In this document: one piece after another, positions 47,400-59,105 of the stretch | Layout: each line of letters opens with the position of its first letter | Position numbering within the stretch: the first letter of the stretch is position 1 | Source of the DNA: Hsuehochloa calcarea | Lineage: Eukaryota > Streptophyta > Magnoliopsida > Poales > Poaceae | DNA length: 64,000 nt | Assembly: GCA_036346395.1 (NCBI GenBank) | Contig: CM070609.1 | Location: forward strand, 46,138,777 to 46,202,776 | Direction: 5' to 3' | Program-made: the position numbers and the translations under genes | The notes under the pieces: model-generated | What the model was told of the DNA's origin: nothing | What the model saw: only the letters and a program-made list of their open reading frames with translations | Database searches by the model: none

Positions 47400-48102
47400 T
47401 GATGCGATAAAGGGTGTCCCAGTCTTTCGATGAGATGGATAATTCAATTTTGGTGGAGACGACTCTCACGATTAGGCTACCAATCGCACACGACCAATAT
47501 GCCCGCAATCGCTAAACCAACTCCATGATTGTTATCAACCTTACTAGAAGCACGATCGACCTGACCACAAAGGTCTATTCCTACATGCAATTGAAGAACA
47601 AGCACGAATAAGGTAATGAGCAATCTGAAATTACGAATAGAAATTAAGATTGTATTAATAATTTAGGGTTCTGAAGCACGATGACGTTGTTGCCCTAGCC
47701 AAACAAGAAGATATCGTATAGTTTCACAAGTGGAAAACTAAATCAAACAAAACCCAAACCCTAAAGTATCGCACACATGAGAATATATGAAGGTGACGAC
47801 CAAGGAGTGGCGGCCAGGAGAGTGGATGCATGACCCTAGGGTTACAAGGCCCATGGGCCCAAGTGGAGGTGGCGCACCACCCGTTTGACTCGGTTTTAGA
47901 ATCAGTGCTGGACTATTTTGGCAATTGCGGTGCACTTAAAAAGAATTTGGAGGTAGCGTTAGATCCGTTGGAAAGAGAACGAGATAATATTTCCATCAAG
48001 AACTCGTGGATCTCCAACAGACTTCGTATGTGAAAGTTATGCACGTTTGAAGTCAGTGTTATCAGGCTAACTTCGAATTGAGTTGGAATTGGAACTGAGT
48101 CA
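47400..48102 (-). repeat. Diverged LTR between F2 and F3
   Basis: It begins TGATGCGATAAAGGG and is related to, but clearly different from, the 44670 LTR (shared pieces such as GTTATCAACC, GCACGATCGACCT and AATCTGAAAT). The right limit is set near 48102 because the F3 coding tail lies beyond; it is approximate. F2 would thus have unlike LTRs at its two ends. Confidence 0.6.
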
Positions 48103-48345
48103 GCCTGGACTTGTTGTGGTAGTAGTGCAGATCCCCTTGCCTTGGTTCCTGAGTAGAATAATATCACAAGACTTAGGTAGCAATCCATCCTCAATAGGAC
48201 AATTAAGAACTCCTAAAAACGAAGTTACTTGGTAATTTTGTTGTCGGCCATGAGCACGAGCTCTGGTAATTGGTCCTTGAACTCGAGGAGTGGCAGTAGT
48301 AGGTATGGTTGTATCAGTGGAAGGGATGTCCTCATAATTGCACAA
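48103..48345 (-). pseudogene. F3 polyprotein tail
   Basis: A frame from 48345 reads YEDIPSTDTTIPTTATPRVQ, GPITRARAHGRQQNYQVTSF, LGVLNCPIEDGLLPKSCDII. It aligns residue for residue in pattern with the tail of F1 (TPSDTRTTQNPP, GPMKRACARHLNYEVSSFLG). The upstream part is cut at about 48346. It is the 3' coding end of a third unit of the family. Confidence 0.72.
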
Positions 48346-48349
48346 AATA

Positions 48350-48434
48350 GTTTTTTACACGTAAACATGCTCAAAATTATTCTCTCATTTATTTTCATTA
48401 TATTTTCCCAAAATGTAGTTTTTAGGATGTTACA
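48350..48434 (-). repeat. LTR start fragment, minus strand
   Basis: On the minus strand it starts TGTAACATCCTAAAAACTAC at 48434 and is cut at about 48350, at the F3 end. The LTR-start style is similar to J and H, but the body differs. Confidence 0.5.
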
Positions 48435-48466
48435 GTGTCGTTTCTTCCGTTGCGTCCATCCAAGTC

Positions 48467-49431
48467 TGTAACACTCTATTTCTTTAGTTTATCTAAGCTA
48501 TGTAAATCCACAAATTCCTTGTTGGTTAGCTGATTACTTTGATAGCTACGATCCATCCTCTTGGATTGAGTGTGGCCCTCTTCTTTCCCTTTCACATGGC
48601 AGCAGCCACCGCTCTTCTCTCTGAGCTCCTACAGATCATATAAGTCGTTATGATACTGCCGCTTCTCTCTGAGCTGTCACCCCCAACATTCTAAGGCTGT
48701 CGCGCTTCTTCTACACTATGCATCTGCTTCTCTTCTTATGCACTGCGCCACCGCTACCCCGGGCTTCAATTTGCACCGCTACACTTCTATCCATTCCTTT
48801 TCGACTTGATTTGATATCTCTCTCTATTCCTGTCGGTTTCATCATCTTCTTCGTCGTGTTGCCGCAGTCGATTTTGATCCCGCTTGCCTCTTCTTTCTTA
48901 GCCCCTGCATATTGTACTTTATGGGCTATCGCATGACCCTAGATGGGATATCTTTTGATACTCAACATATTTTTCAAAAGCTACAGGCTATGACAACATT
49001 ATCGAGACTCGGGCTTTGGTTTTTCCCTATTTTAGTGTCAACCATTTCAAATGCAATAGCCTATGCCTTGTATTTGAGGGGGGTATTAAGGGCATTTGTT
49101 GTATTTCACTCCTGCCCCTTGGGCTATTGCAATACAAAAAACTATTCACATTTGCACTCTCTCTCTCTCTCTCTCTCCATCTAACAGTTGGTTCCAATTA
49201 TCTATGGTTGATGGTGACTTGTAGTTAACATTTATTTTACAAGTTGTTAGCTAGTGTTGTTTTATAATTGCTTCCTATTGTTAATTGATCATGTCATATT
49301 GATATTATAATTGTTGGTTATTTCTAGGTTGTGGTTTATTTAGGGTAGATGTTGCTAAAATTTATTACTAGTGGTTTTACTTAGGGGTGATGTTAGGTAG
49401 TAGTAGCATTCTAGGCAGATTGGGGTGTTAA
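48467..49431 (+). repeat. Probable solo LTR (about 965 bp)
   Basis: It runs from TGTAACACTCTATTTC to GGCAGATTGGGGTGTTA, with an end like that of D (CATTCTAGG...GGGGTGTTACA). No primer site follows and no purine tract precedes it. I see no clear 5-bp target duplication. It includes a pyrimidine-rich part and a CT run (about 49157-49176). Confidence 0.6.
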
Positions 49432-51953
49432 AATCTAAGCAATAGGAACAACAATCTTTATAAATTCTACAAATTAAAAAAAATTACTAATATCCATAAC
49501 AGACTATATCTATTCAAGTTAATTTGCTAAGCCAAACAAATCTACTCATTCATGTATGACTTAAAATGAAAAATGTGCAATATAAAGGAATTGAGTCTCA
49601 TAGTTACTTAATTTCATGGGTACAACCACTCTTTAAATTTTATCTAATATCTTCGAGAATGTAAGAAATATTATGAAAAATAGAAGTAAAATGCATCTAA
49701 TATAAGAGAGTGCTAGTGGAAGATAGAAGTTAGTTGCAAAACACTTGTTTTTTTAGGGGAAAAACACTTCTTATTATGGACCCCTTATGTTGGTAAAGCA
49801 TTTTGGAGGTCCATTTCAACTTTGAAGCATGGCAGAGATAGAACGCAACACGACTATATGTCAAATAAGAACTATACAAATAGAAGGTCCTGATGGTCAT
49901 AGCTAGATATGTCACCTATCGACTTAAAAAAAGGGTATATCTACACAGAATTCGGATGTTTTCTTTGTAAAAAAAACTATCACATTCTAAAAGTTTATTT
50001 ACAACTCTATTATACATAAATTACAGTAAATTATTTATGTAATTTTGGTTCTTGGTTATTGTAATTATTCTTGAAAGTCTTAATAACTCATATTTCCATC
50101 ACATGATTCAAAATCTCACATGTACTTTGAGAGGCTGTACAAAAATAAAGATAAAAAAATAAAATTATATACCAACAAAATACGACAATGTGGTGAACCC
50201 GTTATGTTCTTCACATGTACTTTGAGAGGTTGAGTAAAAACAAAGATTATATATATATATATATATATATATATCAACAAAATACGGCAATGTGGTGAAC
50301 CCTTTATGTTCTGAAGAAAAAATCATAATAAAATTCTTACTCAGTTCATCAGACAGGAAAAAAGTGCAAATATCAAAGCATATCGGACGAACGAAAATTC
50401 GACTATTATGATTTTTTTTTTTCTTACCGGATATCAACAACACGAATTTTATAGCACATCTAATGAAAAGAAAAGTGACAGTTTTGGCTTCAAAAAATTA
50501 TCGAAAGTTATATAGCAACTCTCTTTAAAAATGTATGTCTTATACTCTGTCAGCCGCTACACATGGACATGTAGGTCATTGGCATTTTAAATAATGAATC
50601 CTAGCGTGCATGTACTAGCACATACACCACACCCGAACTCAAAATCTATAAAATAGTGTATATATGTATATATATAAATCGATCTTCATGATGATATTGT
50701 CTACACACATAATTTGTAGTTATGTAGTTTCCCATCTAAAGACATCTTTCCAACATCAAAAGTATGTTAAAAAGTCAAAAGTCTTTTTCATGTCCTATCA
50801 TTCTTCACTTCATATCCAAATTTTGTTTTCGGACTATTCAATTTGCAAATGACCTCTTCAAATAATGCTCATTAATTAAGCACCAAATTGCATGCAAAAT
50901 GACCAAAAACAAAAAAAAACACTAACCACAAATAAAGATTGCAGGTATATACACATTATATGAGTGAGTACCACAACATATTATTTTGGCATTGAGTATA
51001 GTCATATATTTGCTACGGGAGGCTTGCAGTTGCAGCACTGCTAGCTTTGCAGGTGCGGCCGCGTCACCTACGGCCGTCCGATCATCGTTGGCCTGCATGT
51101 CGTGTGGACTGCGTCCACAGCTAGTAAGATTAAAGAAAAACCATTTTGCAACCACAAGCAAGGCCTTAGGTTGCCTAAGTGTAGAGTGCATGCCGTATTG
51201 TGATTTAGTATCACATTTGTAGCAGAAAGTGCAAAGTATAAGTATAGAATCCTTGAGGGTACAAACACAACATACAGCTCTAAGTTAACCCTTTTAGGCG
51301 CATTACATTGTATATAGATATCACAAACTTCTCACACATAAGCTAATATATATAGCATCACATTGATAACTTCATATGCATTTGTTTTTAGATTTTGGTT
51401 CTTAATATCAACAAAAATATGAATCGTTTTAATATGAGAAGTGTGTTCATGTAAACATAGTGGTTAGAAACCTTAATTTGTTCTTACCCAGATTATTGAA
51501 GGATCAAAAAAAATTTATGACATGGCCCTATGGTAATCCAAGTTCTAGGATCAATTTATTACATGTATGAACTTTCTTGTGTATTTGTATATATAGCCCA
51601 CCATTATGTTATCAAGCCTTTTGTATACTCGCGCTCAGACATGATATATAGCATTGATTGCAATTAGTAGGGATTAGTTATGTAGATATACATGATACAT
51701 GCAAAAAACAAAACAAAAATGTTGAGAGGGTAGTCTCCTTTCAATAAATGACAAAAAGTCCTACCCAAAGCATATAGAGCCAATACTTTTTTCCTTTTCT
51801 TTATATCATATTCGCACTTGTACAAATTTATTTGTACTCATGAGGAAAGATCGTTCTTCAAGAAAGACAATAAATACATGAATCCAATTGAAAAACCAGA
51901 CTATATAAGAATCGAAGAGACTAGTCTTTCTAGGAATCACCGGCTTGGAGGCG
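49432..51953. other. AT-rich intergenic stretch, no gene recognised
   Basis: Mostly AT-rich with an AT dinucleotide run (50247-50274) and a 95-bp tandem duplication (50117-50311). One GC-rich island (about 51020-51120, with GCGGCCGCGTCACC) gives short frames on both strands (78 and 89 codons) that resemble nothing I know. It may be an exon remnant or an insertion scar. Confidence 0.5.
50117..50311. repeat. Tandem duplication, unit about 95-100 bp
   Basis: CACATGTACTTTGAGAGG begins units at 50117 and 50212. Both continue to ACAATGTGGTGAACCC or ACGGCAATGTGGTGAACCC and TTATGTTCT. The second unit carries the expanded AT run. Confidence 0.85.
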
Positions 51954-52061
51954 ATGGCATCAGACGGCATGGAGAAGCACTACTGTATCAGCAAGGATTG
52001 TGATTCCTGCCACCACTTAGCTTCTCATGAGGTGATCAGGTTAATCTTTGCGATACAATAG
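51954..52061 (+). CDS. Possible small Cys/His-rich ORF or first exon (35 aa), function unknown
   Basis: A short frame, MASDGMEKHYCISKDCDSCH, then HLASHEVIRLIFAIQ. A TATA-like CTATATAAG (51901-51909) lies about 45 bases before the ATG, and AG/GTTAAT at 52037-52044 could be a splice donor, giving a 28-codon first exon. The cysteines (C-x4-C-x2-C-H-H) are suggestive, but no known family is recognised and there is no signal peptide. It overlaps a 61-codon frame in another phase. Chance is quite possible. Confidence 0.2.
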   Translation: MASDGMEKHYCISKDCDSCHHLASHEVIRLIFAIQ

Positions 52062-52490
52062 AAGTAGAAGTATTTATTTATTAAATATATATTTGCATAT
52101 AAAGTTCTTACATGATTAATCTCTAGATGCCTTGCATCCTATTCTCTTCTGCCTGCTTCCGTCCTTATTTTTAAATCAATTATTTTAGAGAGTTTAGTTG
52201 GGAAAACACAACAGAGGCGAACAAAAAAGTTCTTAGTTCATCTATCCATGAAAGTCCCACTTTTCCTGCAAGTTGATAGAAATCATTTTACTGAATTGGA
52301 GTTGTTTAACTAATTCTTTTGAAGATCTAACTTGGATTCGCATTTAAATGGCGACCTTAAGATTTGTCGATGGTAGACGGTAATAGCAAGGTTGAAGATC
52401 GCGTTGTGATCAATTGTAGCAAGCTCAGAGGGATCAATCGGAAAGCAAGCCATTCGAAATAGTCATTTTTTGTGTTCTTACAAACTAATA
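52062..52490. other. AT-rich sequence, nothing recognised
   Basis: No frame, repeat or signal that I can support. Confidence 0.4.
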
Positions 52491-53160
52491 GAAACTTCAA
52501 TATATTGGACTACTAAATAAATTGGTATTTGCTATCATACTCTAAACATGGAAGGCTTTGCTAAATACTATTGTCAAACTGTATTTACTAGATGAAAGCA
52601 CAATTATTTTGGAGGAGCCTGCCGGGGTAGTAAGTTGATGAAGCATACTTATCGAGAAAAGGAGAAAAGATTAGTTGGAGGAACGAGTGATTCGTACTTT
52701 TCTTCCCGCGTGGCATTCGTGTAGACTGGGTATGTGTGGTATTATTATTATTATTTAGTTATATCACGTCAACAAAATCTTACGTGGATGAGAAGAGAAG
52801 AAGAGAAAGCACATGTCATCTCTTCCTGAAGATACTATCATGTACTCGAAACAAGATATGATACATTAATCTAGTCTAGCTGACATGTATGCCCTTTTCA
52901 AATGAAAATTATAAAATTTAAATATTGAAGAGTGTGCTAGAGATTATCTATTGGAGATGTTGTCTGTAAAGATGATATAGCATATGTTAAAGATAAGAAT
53001 ATCCCTAACTATTGGAGATGCCCTAAGCAACCAACCTAACTTTTTGTTTTCACATCAAACAACCGTATGTCATTACGCTCTAAAGTCACTTTGCATAGGA
53101 TACCAACTCAACAACCAAAAAGTTCTGATCTCTTCGTCATGTAGTTGCATCCCTTCTCAT
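52491..53160 (+). repeat. Diverged direct repeat, copy 1, with a 285-bp insertion
   Basis: 52491-52740 and 53025-53160 match 53251-53638 in order (ACTTCAATATATTGGACTAC, a GGGGTAGTAA block, GTAGACTGGGT, then TAAGCAACCAACC and GTCATTACGCTCTAAAGTCA). The middle (about 52741-53024) is absent from copy 2. It contains CTATTGGAGATG twice and ends CTATTGGAGATGCCC, an ending seen in small grass DNA transposons. Confidence 0.75.
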
Positions 53161-53250
53161 ACTATGAATAATAACCAGATAAAAGCCGATGTCCTAAAAG
53201 GGGTGACTGTTCGAATTGAGCAGTTCGGCCAGTTCCTCTCGGAGAACTAG

Positions 53251-53638
53251 GAACTTCAATATAATGGACTACTAAATGAATTGCTATTTGCTATCGCACT
53301 CTATAAATAGAAAGCTTCGTTAAATGCTATTATCAAATGGTTTATCAGTTACTAGATGGAAGATGGATGGGTATTTTGGATGAGACCGACCAGGGTAGTA
53401 AATCAATGAGGCGTAGTCATTGAGAAGGAAGAAGAAGATGGGTGGGAGGAACGAGCGTGGTTCACGCTTTTATTCCCACGTGTCATTCATGTGGACTGGG
53501 TGTGCGCGCGTCGGGCATAAGCAACCAACCATCAAACAGTTGTATGTCATTACGCTCTAAAGTCACTTTGCATACAGGATACCAACTCGACAACTAGAAA
53601 TTTTCGATCTCTCCCCATCTAGTTTGTGTCCTTTCTTG
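53251..53638 (+). repeat. Diverged direct repeat, copy 2
   Basis: It matches copy 1 without the 285-bp insertion. A hAT-type element is inserted at its right end, after CTTTCTTG (53631-53638). Confidence 0.75.
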
Positions 53639-55154
53639 CAGTGGCCGATCCAGGAATTTCAAAATGGGTGTTCGGAGTTACAAACATATTGTACAATGTA
53701 AAATATAAAGGTACATAATATTAAAAAAACAAAGTACAAATTATTTGAGCAGCTATATAATTATCGATGCAAAAGTGTGTACATGTAAGTCAGATAAATA
53801 TGAAGCTAAAAATTGAGTTTTGGTGTCATGAACTTACTCCAGTACGCATTTGGTTGAGTCCTCCATTACTTCTAATAGTCATATAGCGATCTGACTCTTT
53901 TGGGGCTAATAATGCAAAATATGGTGTTAGGACTATAAACAACTGAATTATATTGAGGAAAACATTACCACATATACATGTATGTGTACTGAATTTGCAT
54001 GAGTAGCGTTTCTAGTTTCCACATCAGGGTAGATATATAGACACATGGATAGGAGATTACCGAATTATCGACATTCAACCCTAAAAAACTACAGCAAGAA
54101 TAAACCATCGGTGCCAATCTGATTCCATGAGCCAAATAGCCAATGCACACCCGCTGTCCACTAATCCACATGACAACATCCACTTATCATAATTAATATC
54201 CATTCCATCACAGAGGAATGGGAGTAGTTTCCTAAATGCGACTCGGCAATGGCGACAACACCACAAGCCAGGATAGCCCACCGCCCCACCCATTCTCATT
54301 CTCATGCATAATCAACAAATAAACCACATCGGTAAAACGAACCAATACTCACAACTAAAACCAATTAACAGAAAGGGAAGTAGAGAGAGAAAATTGAGTT
54401 TGAGGGAGGCATCGGCCGAATGGCGGCTCACCGAGGCCGAGCCGGCCAGAGCGCGAGGGGCGCCAAGCCGACAAGAGGGGCGGCGGCGGCGCACACACAA
54501 AGCACTGGGCCGGGGGGGCACGGGAGCACCAGATGTCGGGCATGGTGCGCACGGGCCAGAGGGCGCAGGGAGGCGCCGGAGTGACCGAGTGAGCAGACAG
54601 CAGAGGGGAGGTGCAGCGGGCCAAGGTCAGGCGCGGGTGCCAGCCAAGCCAACAACGACCAGCGGCAGAGCCAGGGAACCATAGAGCCACCTGAGAACCG
54701 AGAGAGGGGGTGATTTCTTCAAGCAAGTATCGGCCCAAGCAACCACCCGAATGGAGAAGAAGTGGGATGGGGAGAGAAGAGGACCGGAAGAAAAGGGGAA
54801 AGCAAAGAAGAAGAAAGACTACCCTGGGAGCTCTCGGCTGTGAGTGGATAGAAATGAGAGAGAGTGAGGAAGAAGTGAGGCGATGAGCTTGGCGTGGGGC
54901 GGCATGACCGTGGTGGGCGTTGTGCCGTGGTGGGCTTTGCTGGTGGTGTGGGGGCGGGGCGACGTGACCGAGTGGCCAGTGGGCTACATCTGCGCGAATC
55001 GCCAAGCAAACGGAGTCACATGCATAGTGTAAATACGTATTTTAAATATACTTACTAGTATATATACCTAATCTACCTAATAAATACTAAGTTTTCCCCC
55101 TAAATAATGGGTGTACAACTGTACACCCATGTCCCTACATTGGATACGCCAATG
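53639..55154. mobile_element. hAT-type DNA transposon, non-autonomous (1516 bp)
   Basis: CTTTCTTG occurs at 53631-53638 and at 55155-55162, an 8-bp target duplication typical of hAT elements. The ends are imperfect inverted repeats: CAGTGGCCGATCCA on the left and, as reverse complement of the right end, CATTGGCGTATCCA, followed on both sides by sequence leading to ATGGGTGT. No transposase is readable. A GC-rich block (about 54400-55010) gives overlapping open frames on both strands (up to 216 codons on minus, 126 on plus), which are low-complexity and lack recognisable domains. Confidence 0.82.
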
Positions 55155-55162
55155 CTTTCTTG

Positions 55163-55977
55163 TACCACGAAAAATCTGCGAATATAAGGGTCTATTCGGT
55201 AAAACTTTACATTTTTAGCTTTTGCTGCTGATTCTCTATGAATCCAATTCTTTAAGAATTCAGAGTTGTCTCAGCAAAGTGCTTGGCTAGCAGATTGGCT
55301 TCAAAAACCATAAAAGAGAGGACTAAAGGCAAAAAGATCATAATACCCTTAGTTATAACACTTCAATTGTATTTATGTCTTACTGCTTTGTATTTATACA
55401 CAAAATGTTAATCGCAAGACATCTTCGATGAAACAAGATAGTCCATTACACCAGCAAGCTAAAGGGCGGTGAGCATCTGCCGAAAGTCCGGAACACATGT
55501 CACTGCTGCCACCTAGCAAGGATGCACAGGAGTGGAAACAATGTCGGAGCTCAGGTCATCACTGCCGTATCGGTCAGTATTCGTCGATAAACCTCACTCA
55601 GCTGTGCTCACCCACTGACGTCAGAGCTTGCCAGGCACACCCTATCACTCTCCTGGCCATCCTTGTCCTGGAGCTCACATCCTCGTCGTGAGGCACATGG
55701 GTGACGAGTCCGGCCCAACGATGGTGCCACACCGTCCCATTCCACTGGAGTACTACTTGCCGAAGCAGAGGATGGTGACGATGGTGACAACGACTAGATC
55801 GGGAGGTGGCAGGCTCGTGGGTGGCTAGATCCGGTGATGTCTGGCTCGCGGATGGTGGACTCCAAACGGTGGCGGCAAGGGAGAATGAAGGTGCGCGCGG
55901 AGGGAGTCACCTCTAGTCGCATGGGTTGGGAGACATCGATGTGAACGATTGTGCGTGGGGCTCGAGGTGGGGAGGGG
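55163..55977. other. Unclassified 0.8-kb stretch ending in a purine run
   Basis: AT-rich to about 55440, then GC-rich with short frames on both strands and no recognised domain. GAGGTGGGGAGGGG lies directly before the LTR start at 55978, so it may be the last remnant of a retroelement interior with its purine tract. Confidence 0.45.
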
Positions 55978-58900
55978 TGTAACAGCCCCAAAAAATAATA
56001 TTTGTTATTTAATGTTAAATTATTAAATTCAGCATTTTTGAGCATTTCTCTGCATTTTTGTATTTGATAAATATTTTTCTAATAAATGTAGCAACAAAAT
56101 TCCGCTTAAAATCTATTAAAATCCTAGAAATATTTGTTCTAAATACTAGGTGGTGCTAAGAGCCTCTCCAAGAAAATTCATAATTTTTGGAGTAGGTTTG
56201 CTAATTTCAAAAATTGTAACTAGATTTCTAGAGTTATTTAAATCAAAAAATAATAAAAATCTTGATTTCCTTCCTGGGCCAACATCCTTCCCCTCGTCCC
56301 GGCACATTACTATTTTAGTCTATTTCTGATCCACAGACCATCTCCGGCCCGAAGCCGTTTTCGTCTTCTCTTCTCCCCCCTAGCGCTAAGGCGTATCCTT
56401 CGTTTTATGCCTTATACCCAACTATCAGACCCCTTCGTCCACCTCGCGCTCACACACCCACGCTAACAGGCGCTCCTCTCGCTCGTTGCTACCGATGGAC
56501 CCAGTCATCGCCACCTCAACTCGCACTGTCGACCACCGCCTATCCACATGTGCATAAGTGTTGCGCTGTGTTGCCGTTGCCCATACTGACCAAGCCGCTC
56601 CGTCTGGATCGAGTCAACTGCATGCGTGTGCTCTTGACCACCTTGTCGTCCTATCCCGTTGCCAACACTTATCCCTCCTTATTGTCTCGTTCTACTTGTC
56701 ACCCGTGAGAAAGAGAGAGAGACGCCGCCTCACTACTCTGTTCTGCCGCGCTCGTGAGATCTCGTGCTCTTCTCCCATTCTTCTCTTTCCTTTTTAAGCT
56801 GAGCCAACTATGCCATCCCCTCCAACTCGCCATTTCCAGCCTTCTCTCTAAGAACCAGAGCTCTTGGTCTTATGGATTTCTTCGAACGACGTCATCTTTC
56901 TCAACATCGGTGAGCATGCCACCGCGCCATTCCTTCTCTAGTGATCTTCCTTGCTCGATGCGCACGTAATATCCTATTCGGAGCATCACTCATTCCCTTC
57001 CCGTGCTCATTCTTGTAGTTGAAGCCGTGGGGAGCTTCATCACCATCGTCTTCCTCATGTCCAGCCGCCTCCACTATTCTTGTTGATTTTCGTCGTTCCG
57101 GTGAGTCTCCGATCGATCCCGTTCGTTTTCACCATCCCTTGCATTAGTGTAAGCTGATGCATGGCTCCTTGTATTTGTCCTCTCATCGTGTTCGCTGCCA
57201 TAATGAAGACACTGCCACCGCCCCTGTTCTTCATTGCCCCATCACCTCCAGCCGTCTTCGTCACCGTCAACCACCGTGGTGAGCTCCTGGCAGCCCCCTA
57301 GTGGTAATGCGCTAGTTATATTTTAAGCTTAGGGTCTATGGCCTAGCCTTGCCGTAGTCACCCATGACACTGCCGCGACTCCGATGTCCTTTGGTTCCCC
57401 TGCCCAAAAGGTTAGCATCGCGTTCGCTTGCTAATTTTAGTGCGCCTAGCCCCCGGCGAAGAAATCGCTCCTTCCATGGAAGTCGTCGCAGCCCGAGCCG
57501 CCTCATCGCTTAGCGCCGTCACGCTGCTTCTCCAGTGCACCATTCCACCCATCATCACTGCTAGTAGCTTTGTTGTAGTTCTGCTATCCCATTTTGCTGC
57601 CTCCCAGACCTGTGTTGTCGCTGCTCCGTACCGGTGAGCTCGGCAATGAGCTTGGCCATGGCCGCCATCACCTCCCTTGTTCCCCTCTCTTTGGCAAGTG
57701 GACCCCACGTGCGGAGGATTAAGTTAGCGCTAATGGTAGTCGTTAAGTTAGTGAGTTGCTAACATGTGGGACTGGTTGGTTAATTAATCGAGATAAATTT
57801 AACTAAGTATTAAAACATGAGTCACTAACATATGGGTCCCACTACCCTGTAGACGTGTCCGTGAACTCGGCTTACCGTAGACCCAACCTCACCTGTTAGC
57901 CTAATGACGCAATAAATTTGGATTTTCCTTTAGAAAGAAAATCCCTACACATTGTTTTTCTTTTCTTTTTCTGGAATTTATCAGCCGAACCAAATTCAAA
58001 TGCTCATAAATTTCTCATTTGAACTCCAAATTGTTTGAACTCCAAATTGAGTTAAACTTATTCCTATTTTTTTCTCTAAAATCATGAACTTTCATAATCT
58101 GAAAAATTATTTAAATTCCCACTTTGTTTGAATTATTTGGCTCTTATTTGTGTTACTAACGTTCCAAAAATCTCCGAGGTTGATCCAGAGTAGGAACAAG
58201 TGTTCCACGAGCAAGGAAAGCACTCCTTTGACCATATTGATCCCATATTTTCATTGTTATGTATGTTGTGTTCAAAACTATTGTGCATACACATAAATTT
58301 TAGTAAAAATTGCTATGTTACTAAGGTTGGTAATTATACCCAATTATTGCATTGATCCTACATTGATTTGTTGATATCCTCACTGTTGTCATGCTAGTAT
58401 TGTTATCCATTATTGGATTATTGTGGAAATTGTAGGTGGAGCGAAATAGCTGATGCTTAGCCGTGCTTAACGATATTAGTCTTGCTAGGATGGAAAAGCT
58501 TGGTAAATTATTCAATCATGCCAAACACTTGTATATGTGCTCAGAGGCAGTACCTCTATTATTTTGTCTAACAAATGAAAAATAAAAACTTGTTTCAGAT
58601 TTGGATGAGTGTATGATGAGATCGGTGCATGCGCACGAGACTGTAGTTTGTGGTTGTCTCGCCTAGATGCTAAGGACAGATCTATTGTGCCATAGACCCA
58701 AGTAAATTCGTACAGTCACACGTGTCTTATGGGAGCCCCTAGCACAATAAGTTATTGTGTTCTAGCAATCAAACCGTAGGTGGCAGATTGCAAGTTGAAA
58801 TTGGGCTAGTGCGGGCATGGTGGAGGATCCCCATATTCGTAGGGGCTTTGCGAGGACCATAAAGTTGTTCCAACATAATGTATGCATTCTTAGGATTTTG

Positions 58901-59105
58901 AAGAGCTTTCCATATCCTAAGAAAGTATCATAGCATGGTTTGTTGCTAGAACCGATAATGTCTCTCAAATCAGGTACCTTCGGTATCTCGTGACATGGAT
59001 GACATGGTGGGATGTTTATGTCGAGTGGGTAAAATTGTACAACATCTGCAGAGTGTAAATCTATTCCAATAACCGTGTCCCGAGTTATATACATCACTTG
59101 GTTAT
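55978..59105 (+). repeat. LTR I, truncated by insertion of H
   Basis: It begins TGTAACAGCCCC and has the same architecture as the A LTR: AT-rich start, GC-rich middle (about 56280-57720), then AATAAATTTGGATTTTCCTTTAG, and a late segment GTGGGTAAAATTGTACAAC with CTGCAGAGTGTAAATCTATT that matches A at about 8670-8713. It stops at 59105, where H starts. Short frames within it are not convincing genes. Confidence 0.75.

Noticed and set aside
48467..49431. Frames of 70-90 codons suggesting hydrophobic proteins
   Set aside because: The segment has LTR-like ends and the frames are pyrimidine-rich translations that overlap in different phases.
54304..55009. 216-codon minus-strand and 126-codon plus-strand frames as host genes
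   Set aside because: They are inside the hAT-type element, overlap on opposite strands, and are Pro/Ser/Arg-rich with no recognisable domain.
55978..57740. Short GC-rich frames (56558-56969, 57412-57708) as exons of a host gene
   Set aside because: They fall within LTR I, whose start and late segments are LTR-like; no domain or consistent splice pattern is seen.
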